DNA from: Strongylocentrotus droebachiensis
Lineage: Eukaryota; Echinodermata; Echinoidea; Camarodonta; Strongylocentrotidae
Length of the DNA stretch: 64,000 bases
Direction: 5' to 3'
Assembly (NCBI GenBank): GCA_035222895.1
Contig: JAVYIG010001810.1
Coordinates: 1-64,000, forward strand
Position numbers and translations under genes: made by a program. The notes beneath the pieces were generated by a model that was given only the letters and a program-made list of their open reading frames with translations, was not told where the DNA came from and searched no databases. Each line of letters starts with the position of its first letter. Positions within the stretch are counted from its first letter, which is position 1. Shown piece by piece: positions 37,742 through 48,200 of the stretch.

Positions 37742-37887
37742 AGGGGCATGTTCCCCGTATTCCAGAGGGCGCTCAAAACATGTACGCGCTGGCGGACGGC
37801 GCTATAGCTGCCTATTGACACCAACAGAATACGGCTCTTATGCAGATGGCATGTTCCGATAACTACACTGGCGGGAACATGCCCCCT
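37742..37887. mobile_element. TTAA-flanked 146-bp MITE
   Basis: Termini are AGGGGCATGTTCCCC and GGGAACATGCCCCCT, directly flanked by TTAA at 37738-37741 and 37888-37891. TTAA target duplication points to piggyBac or Kolobok-type mobilisation. It encodes nothing. Confidence 0.7.
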
Positions 37888-37949
37888 TTAAAGACACCGT
37901 GGGTGCTTATGCCTGATGGGTAACGGATGCATTTAAGAACATTGTCCTG

Positions 37950-38435
37950 GAAAAGAAAATTTAAGGTCAACTTACAATTTGAGGGCCTATGTGATAAATC
38001 AAATTTTCCTGGTCAATGAAATGAAATGCGTCACATTCATGCATTCTTAGGGCAAGCCATAGAGAAGGAAAAGGGCTGCGCCAAGATGTTCAGCAACTCA
38101 CGTCATTTGGGTTTTCCTGAGATTGAATCTTGCATGGATTATATCATCTGCATAGAGCCAGAAAGGTGTTAACTCATATACGTTTACTAGAGTTAATTCT
38201 TTTCTCGCTCTCAACAGACAATATGTCATGTGTAATTCTGTTTAGACCAGTATTGGAAACGCCCCAATTTCAAAAAATGAAATGGAAGCTCTCATTACCA
38301 ATCATGTGAAAGAATATGTTTTGAATATTACATGATGATAAAAAAAATTGACGGGAAACCGCCTACTAATTGATATATTTGGTAATAGTGTATCTCTCGC
38401 CTAGCTGTTGGGAGATATGAAATGCACGTGTCGCG
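37950..38435. other. No gene seen; short palindromic repeat
   Basis: A short palindrome-like repeat at about 38155-38225 (AGGTGTTAACT ... AGTTAATTC ... CTCTCAACAGACA) matches copies elsewhere in the window (see findings). Confidence 0.45.
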
Positions 38436-38837
38436 CACGTGTGTGTAGTCCCATATACATCTTTCTGTGTTCAGTGCTTCTAACTTTATGAAGACTTGGC
38501 CAAATTTCTTATCATTTTGATGATTCCAGAACCTTGCAGTACATCTATGCTAGATGATCAACCTTTTCTGATCGATTTCACGTTTCTTTCACAATACAAT
38601 CACATGACCGTAACTGGTCTTTAGCTTGAAAGATGAAGTTGAGTTCTGGTCATGCGATTGCATTGTGAAAGAAACGGTGTGGAGTCGACCAGAAAGGTTG
38701 ATCATCTATAGCATATAAGAATTTGTGTGTATTGCAAGGTTCTGGAATCATCAAAATGATAAGAAATTTGGCCAAGTCTTGGTAAAGTTACAAACACTGT
38801 CTACAGAAAGATGTTTATGGGACTGCACAAACACATG
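38436..38837. repeat. Long inverted repeat (foldback element), about 400 bp
   Basis: The left arm 38436-38609 and right arm 38648-38837 are near-complementary, separated by 38 bp. Landmarks are GACTTGGCCAAATTTCTTAT against ATAAGAAATTTGGCCAAGTC and ATGATTCCAGAACCTTGCA against TGCAAGGTTCTGGAATCAT. No coding capacity. It could be a foldback MITE. Confidence 0.8.
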
Positions 38838-41800
38838 TTACATGACATATTTAGAATATGAAGGCATTTGAAGAGCCATGCTTTTCAGGAAACATGTCTT
38901 ATCTGATGTTCTTCCACACATGCATAATAAGAATGATCACGCTCACAAATTATTTTTCACCTCTTCCCAGAACTCAACCTTCTCTTTAATTCAAAGGAAA
39001 ACAGGGAAAAGTATACAATCTGATCAAATTGGTGGTAGTTATGGAGAAAGCAGTTGTCAGAGAATAATGCTGCATCATTTTAATGTTCTCAAAGAGAGTC
39101 TTATTGGGATGGTCGAGTATTGCATAACAATTAAAGTGTATTCAGTGATGAATAAATCCAAAGGTGCTAGCTATGATCAAGGAATGTACTCTAAAATCCA
39201 AAACTTTTTGATATTGTGTATGACAGCTCTCTTCATAGCAAGAAATTTCCACAATTTACAGAATGTCAGTGCTGTGACAAATTAATCTTGCATTCAATGT
39301 ATTCTGATGCAGTATTCCAGTAATTGACTAGTGAATTTAGTCACGGCCAGAGTGCCCTGACAAATTCTGCGGAAACAATTTTTGATGCCAAAGGGGCAGC
39401 TACAGGTATGCAGAATCAGTATAAATCCCTGATTATCTGTGATAGTTGAAAAGCTAAGACCATCACAAATTAATTTTAAAAAATGAATTTACAGGGAATG
39501 AAAATAATAGGCAGCACCGTTGTAAGCACTATATAATCTGCTGAGATCCAAAAGGGTATTAACTTCTGTCATTCTACAAAGAGTTTAATAATGTCTTGAA
39601 CCTGTTTTCAATTGTTGCATGTGACTTATAGTGCATCAACATTGCACCATCTCCACATTAGAAGGTTGAATTATACCTCAAGGATAATGTGTGAGAAGTA
39701 AAGAAATCAAATGGGTTGATGAAAACTGTGCCATTGTATACCATTTGAAATAGGTTGACTGAAAATCACTTGGAATTTATTTATGTTTGAAATATCCCTC
39801 TTTCCCAGTCCTGGACTGGCTATGGGGGATACAAGACTTATCTTTCCCAAATATATTCAGGATAATATAGATTCATACTACCCCCAAGTTAAGTGCCAGG
39901 TCATATATTGTGGCGCATATATAAGGAGCAGCATCAATATAGAAAGTATATCCCATCATTTTGGTAGATCTGAAATTGCCTGATGACAATGATGCAGGCA
40001 CTAAGCCCTTTATTTCATTGCATGCTTTGTAAGCTTTTATTTATGGATATATTCTTGTTATTCTATTCACGATTTCAAATCATGTATTTATGCTTGTGTC
40101 TCAGAAATATTCCGAGTTTGAATTGCTCGAAAGGCCAATCGGAGGAAGTATTTGGCTAAATTTTGAGTGGCCTAAAATTGAGTATGGTTCAAATTATTGG
40201 TCATATTTGACCTACTACACATAATATATGATGTCTACTAATGTCTATTGATGTTAGTTTTGGGGCATTGTAGAGATGAAAAGTGCTGTAGTCAAGTGAT
40301 TTAAACTTTTGCCTAAATTTGTTTGTGATTTTGGGGCTCCCAACACTTTAGAGGGGCTTCAATGTCATAGATTATTTGGCATGTGGCTCATGATATGCTC
40401 AGCTTAAATGTTAATAGATTTAATAATAATACCTCTTACATCAATTTTGCCTATACAGTATAAACCAAAAGTAATGCGCCGCATGGCCTTTCAGGAATGT
40501 CAATGTATAAATCATACTGACATGGAACCAAAGTTTTCATATTGCACAGTATAAGACTCAAGTCCTGTACCTAATATGTTGTCATTAATGTAGAGCCGCC
40601 TTAAATTTCATTGTGTTTTTGCCACTAATTTTTTTTAAATGGCATTTGTCTTTTTTTTTCTTCAGTTTGTTTGTTTTGTCACCTCCTCCTGTAATCATAT
40701 CCATTACTTTAGTTTTATGTTTTGGTTTAGTTGTTTTATTCCTGCAGGTCATCAAACTTTATGTCTTGCCCTGTTAACTGCTGAATTCTCATCCTAGGTT
40801 TCATGAAGGAACAATTTAGTTCCTGTACGCAATGGGTTTATGACTTTCAATGTTTTGTTTTTCTTCTTCAGGGCACTTTGTATAAGACAACATGTACAAG
40901 TCATTCCTGATTTTCAATACACCATAGTTTATTGTATATGTATATCTTGTATTGTACAAAATTAATGTGATAAAACAATGTCACGTGAAGATGGGATTTT
41001 CTTCTTTTTTTCCTTCTTTTATTCTTTCCTTTTAAAGGAAAGTAAAGTACCGTCAAAATTGTAATCAAAAAATTCTGACTTTGTATCAGAAAACTAAATT
41101 AACATAGAATATATTTTTATTTGATTTATGCCAGAAACAATATTTTTGTCCATTGAGAGCGAGAAGGCTGTTAATCCATATGCTGTTACATGACACCTTC
41201 TGACTCTCAGCAGACAATTTGTTTTCCCTCATGTTTTTTTTTTCTTGTGTATTCTCTTTTACTTTGAGATAATTGTATATTCCTCTCAAGAACTTGAGAC
41301 TATCGGAAGAACTATATGTGACATCTAAATGTATATTATGTCTATACAGGTTTTCCTTTATTCCAATTTCTTATGTACTTTATAAGTCGTATTAGAACAG
41401 TATAATGATGAATATAACTCTATGGAAGTACCTATCTTGTGCAATTATGCTTAAAATAAAATTGATAAAAATTTAATATTTGATGCTATCGATGCGTTTC
41501 AATTGTAGTTTATCGTGGTTGTCTGTTCTGTGCTTAAGTATTTTCATGAAATTAGTTTTGTCTAGAAAACAAAAAACACCATGCACCAATAGTTAAAAAT
41601 CAATCAGGAAAGTTATGAATCAAAAAAGTGCTGTCACAAGTGCTATAGTGCAGTCAATTGTACTTCATTACAACTAAATAAGTGTCAGTGATGACTATCA
41701 AAATGATTCGTGATGACCTCATATTGTCTGTTTTTATGTGTATTTTAGTAAACACTCACATGCATACACACAAAAAGTTAACACAATTTTTTTTTTATTG

Positions 41801-42802
41801 GCTCATTTGTACCTGGTACTCTGACAAACAGATTTCATCAAGTCAAATATTAACTAGGAAGAACCATCAGATGTGTTTATTAACTTTTCTTCACAAAAAT
41901 GTTATTTATTATTCCACAGATAAAAATTGCAATATTTTCTGACACACTTTTACTTCATATGCTACATCATAAAAACCAAAAATTACAGCTTAGTACTGAA
42001 TTTCTTAATACTAAATTTCTAGGCAGGTTTTATGCACAGTACAGTCGGTCATGTTTAATACAAAAAGTAAAAGTCATATCTTTATGAAGTTGTTCAATAT
42101 TTACACTATTTTACAGACAGGATATTAACACTGTTTATTTATTTCCACTCATAATATATATGTATATTATTGTTCTGCATAACCATATATTACTGCAATT
42201 TACAATCTCCATAACACTTTTTCAATTGTGGTAACTCTATTTTGCGCAATACAATTACATGTACCAGTTTACAGCTTTCAGAATATGTTCTATCTATAGT
42301 GATTGAAAGTTGGCTAACATTTACATAAGCTTCAATAGTGTATCTTGTAGATGAACATTAAGATTAATGCAAGAGAATTATGCTTGTGAAACAGCAAATT
42401 TTTACCGTAAATTTAGCTCATTGGACTCACATTCCACCCCTCTCTCTCCACAAACATTCAATCCTGGAACTTGAAAACTTGCATTTTTTTTACCATTATA
42501 AAATTTAGAATATATTCTACATTGCAATAGCTTACACCAAGTTCCAGCATGAAATCTGGAACACCTTTGATTTAAAATACAGCTTTTTCTATTGCATGGA
42601 ATTTCAAGCTATTTTTTAATTCAATGTGCTTTGGACCAGCACTGTTCTACACATTCATATCATGCACACTTTGGTTGTTTATTTCTAAATCTACATAAGG
42701 AATTTCTCTTTGGCTAGAGCATGTTAATTAATTAATATTTGAAAATTGAAAGACATAAATACATGTAGAAGGGTAATATTACAGATAAAAAGAATAAAAT
42801 AG
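38838..42802. other. AT-rich DNA, no gene seen
   Basis: Nearly 4 kb with no convincing coding sequence. The longest open frame (38878-39285, 135 codons) shows no domain. A copy of the short AGAAGG..TTAAT palindromic repeat lies at about 41147-41220, and the 30-bp phrase shared with 32654 lies at 40332. Confidence 0.5.
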
Positions 42803-43144
42803 TGTGACGGAATGTTACAGTGTTTAACCTGAAGAGGGCGACATTTTGGTCAGATTTGACATAAGTGATTTGATAACGCTGCGAACGGGCAGTCCGTGTT
42901 TTGCATTGATGCAGTAAGGAATGCAGTAAAGTAAGCTGAAAGATCAAACATCATTGTAAGTTGTCGTTATTTGTCTCGGATATTACTTTGATTGAAGTGA
43001 TTGATGAATGCATGATTGAAATCCTCGTTGAATAGTTGAGTTGTGAGAGTCGACTGTCTGGGAGAGTTGACTGATTTATAAGACGAGACCTGGTTCGTGT
43101 CGTTCGGAATTGCTACCAAGTTCATGGAACCAGATTTCGTCACA
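42803..43144 (+). repeat. 5' LTR (342 bp)
   Basis: It starts TGTGAC and ends GTCACA, a 6-bp inverted terminus containing the canonical TG..CA. It differs from the 3' LTR at only two positions, 42883 and 43085. A TATA-like TTTATAAGA lies at 43075-43083. No AATAAA was seen inside the LTR. Confidence 0.95.
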
Positions 43145-43145
43145 C

Positions 43146-43161
43146 TGGTGGCAGCGGCGGG
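43146..43161 (+). promoter_or_regulatory. Primer-binding site candidate
   Basis: TGGTGGCAGCGGCGGG begins 2 nt after the LTR. TGG is the expected complement of a tRNA 3' CCA end. The tRNA used was not identified. Confidence 0.6.
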
Positions 43162-43275
43162 ATAACTAAAACAGCGTGGGTCATGCTTCCAGCGTGAAAC
43201 TACATACTAAGACACGGACTCAAAACACGCCACCTTTTTAGGTGCTAACGTGAGCTGCGAACTATCGAGAAGTGC

Positions 43276-43500
43276 AGCCAGGTGAGGTGCCAAGTTGAGG
43301 TGCCAAATTGAGGTGCAAGTTGAGGTGCCAAGTTGAGGTGCCAGGTGAAGTGCCAAGTTGAGGTGCCAAGTTGAGGTGCAAGGTGAGGTGCCAAGTTGAG
43401 GTGCCAAGTTGAGGTGCCAGGTGAGGTGCCAAGTTGAGGTGCCAAGTTGAGGTGCCAGGTGAGGTGCCAAGTTGAGGTGTCAGTTGAGGTGCCAATTGAG
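43276..43500 (+). repeat. Leader minisatellite, unit about 11-13 bp
   Basis: About 17-18 imperfect copies of GAGGTGCCAAGTT and shorter variants fill the leader between primer-binding site and gag. Several copies read CCAGGTGAGG or CAAGGTGAGG, matching the 5' splice-site consensus. WHLNLAPQ-type open frames on the minus strand are artefacts of this array. Confidence 0.9.
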
Positions 43501-43551
43501 GTTCTACTTGAGGTGGAAGTTCTTTGTGCTACAGCTCTTAATAAATTCACC

Positions 43552-44949
43552 ATGGATAAAAAGGAACATCAAAGGTCCTCAGTTAATGAATGTGACCTAA
43601 CTCAATTGAACACAGAGCTGGAACGTCTACGAATGGAGAATCAAATTTTACAGTTGGAACGTGACAATGCACGGTCACAAATTAATCTGATAGAAGCAAG
43701 ACAACAGGGATTGTCTTCACAAAGTACCGTCAAGCTTGGACAGTTCGAAGAACCATCTGTGAGAAGGAGAGTAGATACGGACATAGTTTTCAATGGACCG
43801 TACACTGAGAGAAACAAGGGTGAAAACACGCCCGAATGTGGAGAGAAGAAGGGCTTGTATCCTGAGCTATTGACCCCAGACCGGAAGGTTGGAACCGATT
43901 GTTCGACTCCTGTGCCGGATACCATGTTTTCTCAAGAGTTGGCTGGGGACATTGGGTCCCCTTTCCTTGAAGGATTCGATCCCAATTTTCCATGGGAAAA
44001 GGCCAGTGGAAGAACGAAATCGGCTCTTACGAAGAAGCCTGACAACAAGCAGGGTGATGTGGAAATAAAAGAAGAAGTTTCTAGAGATTGTTCAATAGGA
44101 ACAAAACAGAGCCAAAGGCCTTGCATAACACCTGATCGGTTCAATGGACAAACATCGTGGCATCAGTACTTGAAACACTTTGAAGCATGCAAAGATATAA
44201 ATGGTTGGACAGAGGAGCAGGCAAGTGCTTTTCTGACTGTAAGCCTTCAAGGTGAAGCACTCCGTCTGTTGGACCATCAGCACGATCGCAAACTTACGTA
44301 TAGGGGACTGACCAAGCTCCTAGAGCAGCGATTTGGCCCAAGTCAACAGGCAGAAAATTTTCTGTTTGAATTGCGTCATCGCCGTCAAGGCCAAACAGAA
44401 ACACTGAAGGAACTTGGCCAAGTCATATGTGAATTGGCAATCAAAGCCTACCCAGACATTCCAGAGGTTGGGAGAAAAAGGCTCGAGAAGAACCAATTTT
44501 TTGAGGCAATAGAAGACCGGACTATCCGAGAAGGAGTGCACAGAGCTAGGCCAAAGGACATTGACGAAGCTATTCGTGCGGCCATAGAGACAGAGAACTA
44601 TGAAAGAATCGAAGAAGAACGAAGATCGGAGAGACGTCCGCACAAATTGGTGAGGGGTTCAGAAAAGGAATCTGAGCAACTCATCCAGAAATTGGAGCAT
44701 TTGTGTGAAAGGCAGGCAACACAATTCGAGACAATGACAAGGCTCATGAATGAAAGATTTCTTTCTTCTGAGAGAGTTCCCAAACCACCAACTCCTGGAA
44801 ATTCCGGCAAGAAATGGCGGAGAAAAGAAGATTTGATATGCTTCAACTGTAACGAAAATGGACATTTCGCAAGGGAATGTCCTCTTCCTGATAAGGAGAG
44901 GTCGGGAAACGACGAACAGCTGACCGGACGGTCCACGGGAAGGCTGTAA
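43552..44949 (+). CDS. gag: Gag polyprotein of Ty3/gypsy element
   Basis: The capsid/nucleocapsid polyprotein has 465 codons from the ATG at 43552, whose context ACCATGG is strong. An upstream in-frame ATG at 43447 would add 35 residues encoded by the leader minisatellite, so the later start is preferred. The N-terminus (about residues 10-45) is a heptad-like leucine-rich coiled coil. A retrotransposon-gag capsid-like region follows (about 200-360, including FNGQTSWHQYLKHFE and ALRLLDH). A CCHC zinc knuckle CFNCNENGHFAREC lies at residues 430-443, with C430, C433, H438 and C443. It ends at a TAA 46 nt after the start of a slippery heptamer. Role: particle assembly and RNA packaging. Confidence 0.92.
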   Translation: MDKKEHQRSSVNECDLTQLNTELERLRMENQILQLERDNARSQINLIEARQQGLSSQSTVKLGQFEEPSVRRRVDTDIVFNGPYTERNKGENTPECGEKKGLYPELLTPDRKVGTDCSTPVPDTMFSQELAGDIGSPFLEGFDPNFPWEKASGRTKSALTKKPDNKQGDVEIKEEVSRDCSIGTKQSQRPCITPDRFNGQTSWHQYLKHFEACKDINGWTEEQASAFLTVSLQGEALRLLDHQHDRKLTYRGLTKLLEQRFGPSQQAENFLFELRHRRQGQTETLKELGQVICELAIKAYPDIPEVGRKRLEKNQFFEAIEDRTIREGVHRARPKDIDEAIRAAIETENYERIEEERRSERRPHKLVRGSEKESEQLIQKLEHLCERQATQFETMTRLMNERFLSSERVPKPPTPGNSGKKWRRKEDLICFNCNENGHFARECPLPDKERSGNDEQLTGRSTGRL

Positions 44950-45278
44950 GAAGTAACGGACCTAGTCGACTTGATGATGGAAGGATTGTAACACTTACAC
45001 CTAACGAAGAACCCAAGCAAGGCTTATTTGTAGAGGGTACCATCAGGTCTATAAAATGTAGATTCCTCATCGATACAGGTTCAACTGACACAATTGTTAG
45101 AACTGACATGTACTACAGTATTGCGAAAGAGCAGAGACCGGTTCTTGAACAAGACAACGTCAGGGTTCAGCAGGTAGATGGAACGCCACTTGATGTGCTA
45201 GGAGTTGCCTGGACAGAAGTCAAAGTTGGAAAGACAATCTCTCCATTAAAGGTCATCTTTGCTAATATTAGGAACTAG
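44895..45278 (+). pseudogene. pro: Retroviral-type aspartic protease, interrupted
   Basis: Open in the -1 frame relative to gag. It carries the active-site motif LIDTGSTDTIV at about 45067-45099 and extends to a TAG at 45276-45278. The conserved second protease motif ILGMDF lies directly after that stop, in the same frame, so the stop falls inside the protease domain and separates it from the RT part. Role in the intact family: cleavage of Gag and Gag-Pol. The copy would be unable to make full Pol unless the stop is read through. The stop could also be an assembly error. Confidence 0.8.
44904..44910 (+). promoter_or_regulatory. -1 ribosomal frameshift site (GGGAAAC)
   Basis: The heptamer GGGAAAC is phased G GGA AAC in the gag frame, the canonical X XXY YYZ slippery arrangement used by some retroviruses at gag-pro junctions. 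The -1 frame is open from 44895, so slippage here joins gag to protease. A downstream stem, GACC-GGAC-GGTC (44922-44933), begins 11 nt after the heptamer. A GGTCC/GGACC pairing (44930 and 44958) could make a pseudoknot. Confidence 0.7.
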
Positions 45279-45290
45279 GTAATACTTGGA

Positions 45291-48200
45291 ATGGACTTTT
45301 TGATTCCAACCGCTGGGGTTCTAGACTTCTTCCGGCTGGAACTCATCTTGAACGGGGAACACATTCGATGCCTTAACCAGATAGGGAGATCATTCCGAAG
45401 AAGGATTTTAGTGAAAGAAACTATTGAGGTGCAACCAGGTCAAGAAACGCTCGCGCAAGGTGAGATCGCCAACTGTGTGGACGAGATGACGGGTACTGCC
45501 ATAATCGAACCAGTTGCAGGCGGAGGCGAATTGGCTCGCCATGGGCTGGTGTTGGCAAGGTCCCTTGTCACTGCAGAGGCAGATGTTTTGCCACTGAGGT
45601 TGTTTAACCCGGGGAACAACAAGATAACACTTCGCCGGGGAACAATGGTCGGGATGATCTCACCAGCGGAAGTGCATGAAAGTGGGGAAAGGACAGAGAA
45701 TAGTGGAAACGATGAAGTTCCTTCATACCTACAAGACTTGTTGCAACGAAGCCTGAGCAACATCGATCCAAAATATCACCAAGCTATCAAACAGTGCCTC
45801 GTGGATTTTCAAGATGTATTTTCTTCTGGAAGTCACGATTTGGGCCGGACCAATGCTGTCAGACCTATAAGACCTATAAGACAACGCCTTCGACGTCACC
45901 CTATCGTCAATCAGCAAGAGATTGATCGCCAAGTCAAATCATTAGTGCAAGAAGGTCTCATCGAACCTTCCGATAGCCCCTGGGCAGCCAATGTAGTGCT
46001 TGTGACTAAGAAGGACGGTACAAAACGGTTGTGTGTAGATTACCGCGGCCTGAATGTAGCAACTGTAAAAGACGCCTACCCTGTCCCCCGAATAGATGAG
46101 ACCTTGGATGCACTAGGCGGGGCCAAGTGGTTTTCAACCTTAGATCTAGCTGCAGGCTATTGGCAAGTTGCCCTTGATAATGAAGCTCAAGACAAATCAT
46201 CTTTTGTGGTTCGCGGTGGCCTATACAAGTGGAAGGTAATGCCATTTGGGCTGTGTAATGCCCCCGCAACTTTCGAGAGGTTGATGGAGAAAGTGATGGC
46301 TGGTCTACAATGGGACATATTGCTCATCTATTTGGATGATGTAATAGTGTTCGGTCGGACAGTTGATGAGCAAATCGTACGACTTCGCACAACATTGGCG
46401 CGGCTCCGGGAAGCCAATTTGAAATTGAAACCATCCAAGTGCAATTTGTTTCAACAGTCGGTAAAATACCTAGGTCACATCGTGTCTTCAGAAGGAATCA
46501 CAACCGATCCTGCCAAGGTCGAGACCATTCGGAATTGGCCCAATCCCACATGCAGCAAGGATGTTCGAAGCTTCTTGGGGCTTGCATCCTATTACCGCAA
46601 GTTCATTCGCGGGTTCGCATCCATCGCATCACCACTTCATGAACTGACTGAGAAGGCTAGGCGTTTCGAGTGGAATGACGAATGTCAAAGAGCTTTCGAA
46701 GAATTGAAGGAGTGCCTTATCCAGGCTCCGATCCTAGTATGTCCCTTACCAGAGGGGGATTTCCTGCTTGACACTGATGCCAGTCAGAATGGTATAGGGG
46801 CTGTGTTGTCCCAAATTCAGGAAGGCGAGGAAAAAGTAGTCGCTTACGCAAGCAAGAAGCTATCGAGGGCTGAGAGGAACTACTGTGTGACCCGTCGCGA
46901 GCTGCTAGCAGTTGTGTTCTATTTGAAATACTTCAAGCAGTATCTCTACGGTAGGAAGCTGACCGTTAGAACAGACCACGCTTCTTTGCAGTGGCTCCTC
47001 AACTTCAAAAATCCAGAGGGCCAATTGGCACGTTGGATCAAGGTTATCGCAGCATACAAACTGACAATACACCATCGTCCAGGAAAGAAACATGTGAATG
47101 CCGACAGTCTGTCCAGAAAACCATGTTCTCAGTGTGGCCTTGTTGATGACACAAGTGACGGCGAAGACACATCTACAGAGACAGATACTCCCTCCGAGCA
47201 AGTCCAGTTCCATTGTAGGGCAATTATTGCCTTACCTGGGGTCACTCGAGAGGCCTTAAGAGAAGGCCAGTTGGAAGATGATAGTATGAGCTGGGTATTG
47301 AAGGCTAAGGAAGGAAGAAGCTGTAGACCAGATTGGGAAACAATAGCCAACTCGACAGCTGCAAAGAAAACGTACTGGGCTCAATGGGACCAATTGGATT
47401 GCAAGCAAGGAGTACTATGCAGAAAATGGGAGACGTCGGATGGGGCATGCGTGAAATGGAAGGTTATCCTGCCACGGAAGTACCGAAAAGAATACCTAGA
47501 AGCAATCCATGGGGGTACAATAGGAGGTCATCTAGGCGTTACCAAGACATTGTCAAACGTAAAACAGAGGGTTCATTGGTCAGGCATGTCAGGAGACGTG
47601 AGGTCATTCATCCGGTCGTGTGACCTGTGCGCCAGAAGAAAATCCCCCTCAAAGAGGGCACGTGCTCGACTTCAACAGTACGAGGTGGGAGAGCCAATGG
47701 AAAGAGTAGCAATGGACCTTGTCGGGCCTTTACCCAAGACCATCCATGGGAATCAGTGGATCCTTGTAGTAGGGGATTATAAGAGCAAGTGGATGGAAGC
47801 GTATGCGCTCCCGGATGCTCGAGCTACAACAGTGGCCCAAAAGTTTGTCGAAGAATTTGTGTGCCGTTTTGGTGTCCCTCGTGAACTACATACCGATCAA
47901 GGAACTAATTTTGAATCGCAGGTGTTTGCAGAGATGTGTTCCCTGTTGGGCATTCGAAAGACAAGAACAACAGCTTACAACCCGAAATCAGATGGGCTCA
48001 TTGAGAGGTTCAACAAAACCCTCATCAATATCACCGCCATGCTCATCGAGCAGTCAAAGAAGTCTAGGGAATGGGATGAGTGCTTGCCATATGCAACTAG
48101 CGCATATCGCTGTACTGCACAAGAATCCACGGGAGAGTCACCCAACATGCTCATGCTCGGGAGAGAAGTGACGCTTCCAATAGACCTGACTATGGAGAAT

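Noticed and set aside
38878-39285. 135-codon open frame
   Set aside because: AT-rich, no domain, no splice context and no neighbour support. Likely chance.
43207-43553. Minus-strand frames with WHLNLAPQLGTS repeats
   Set aside because: They are antisense readings of the leader minisatellite of the LTR element.
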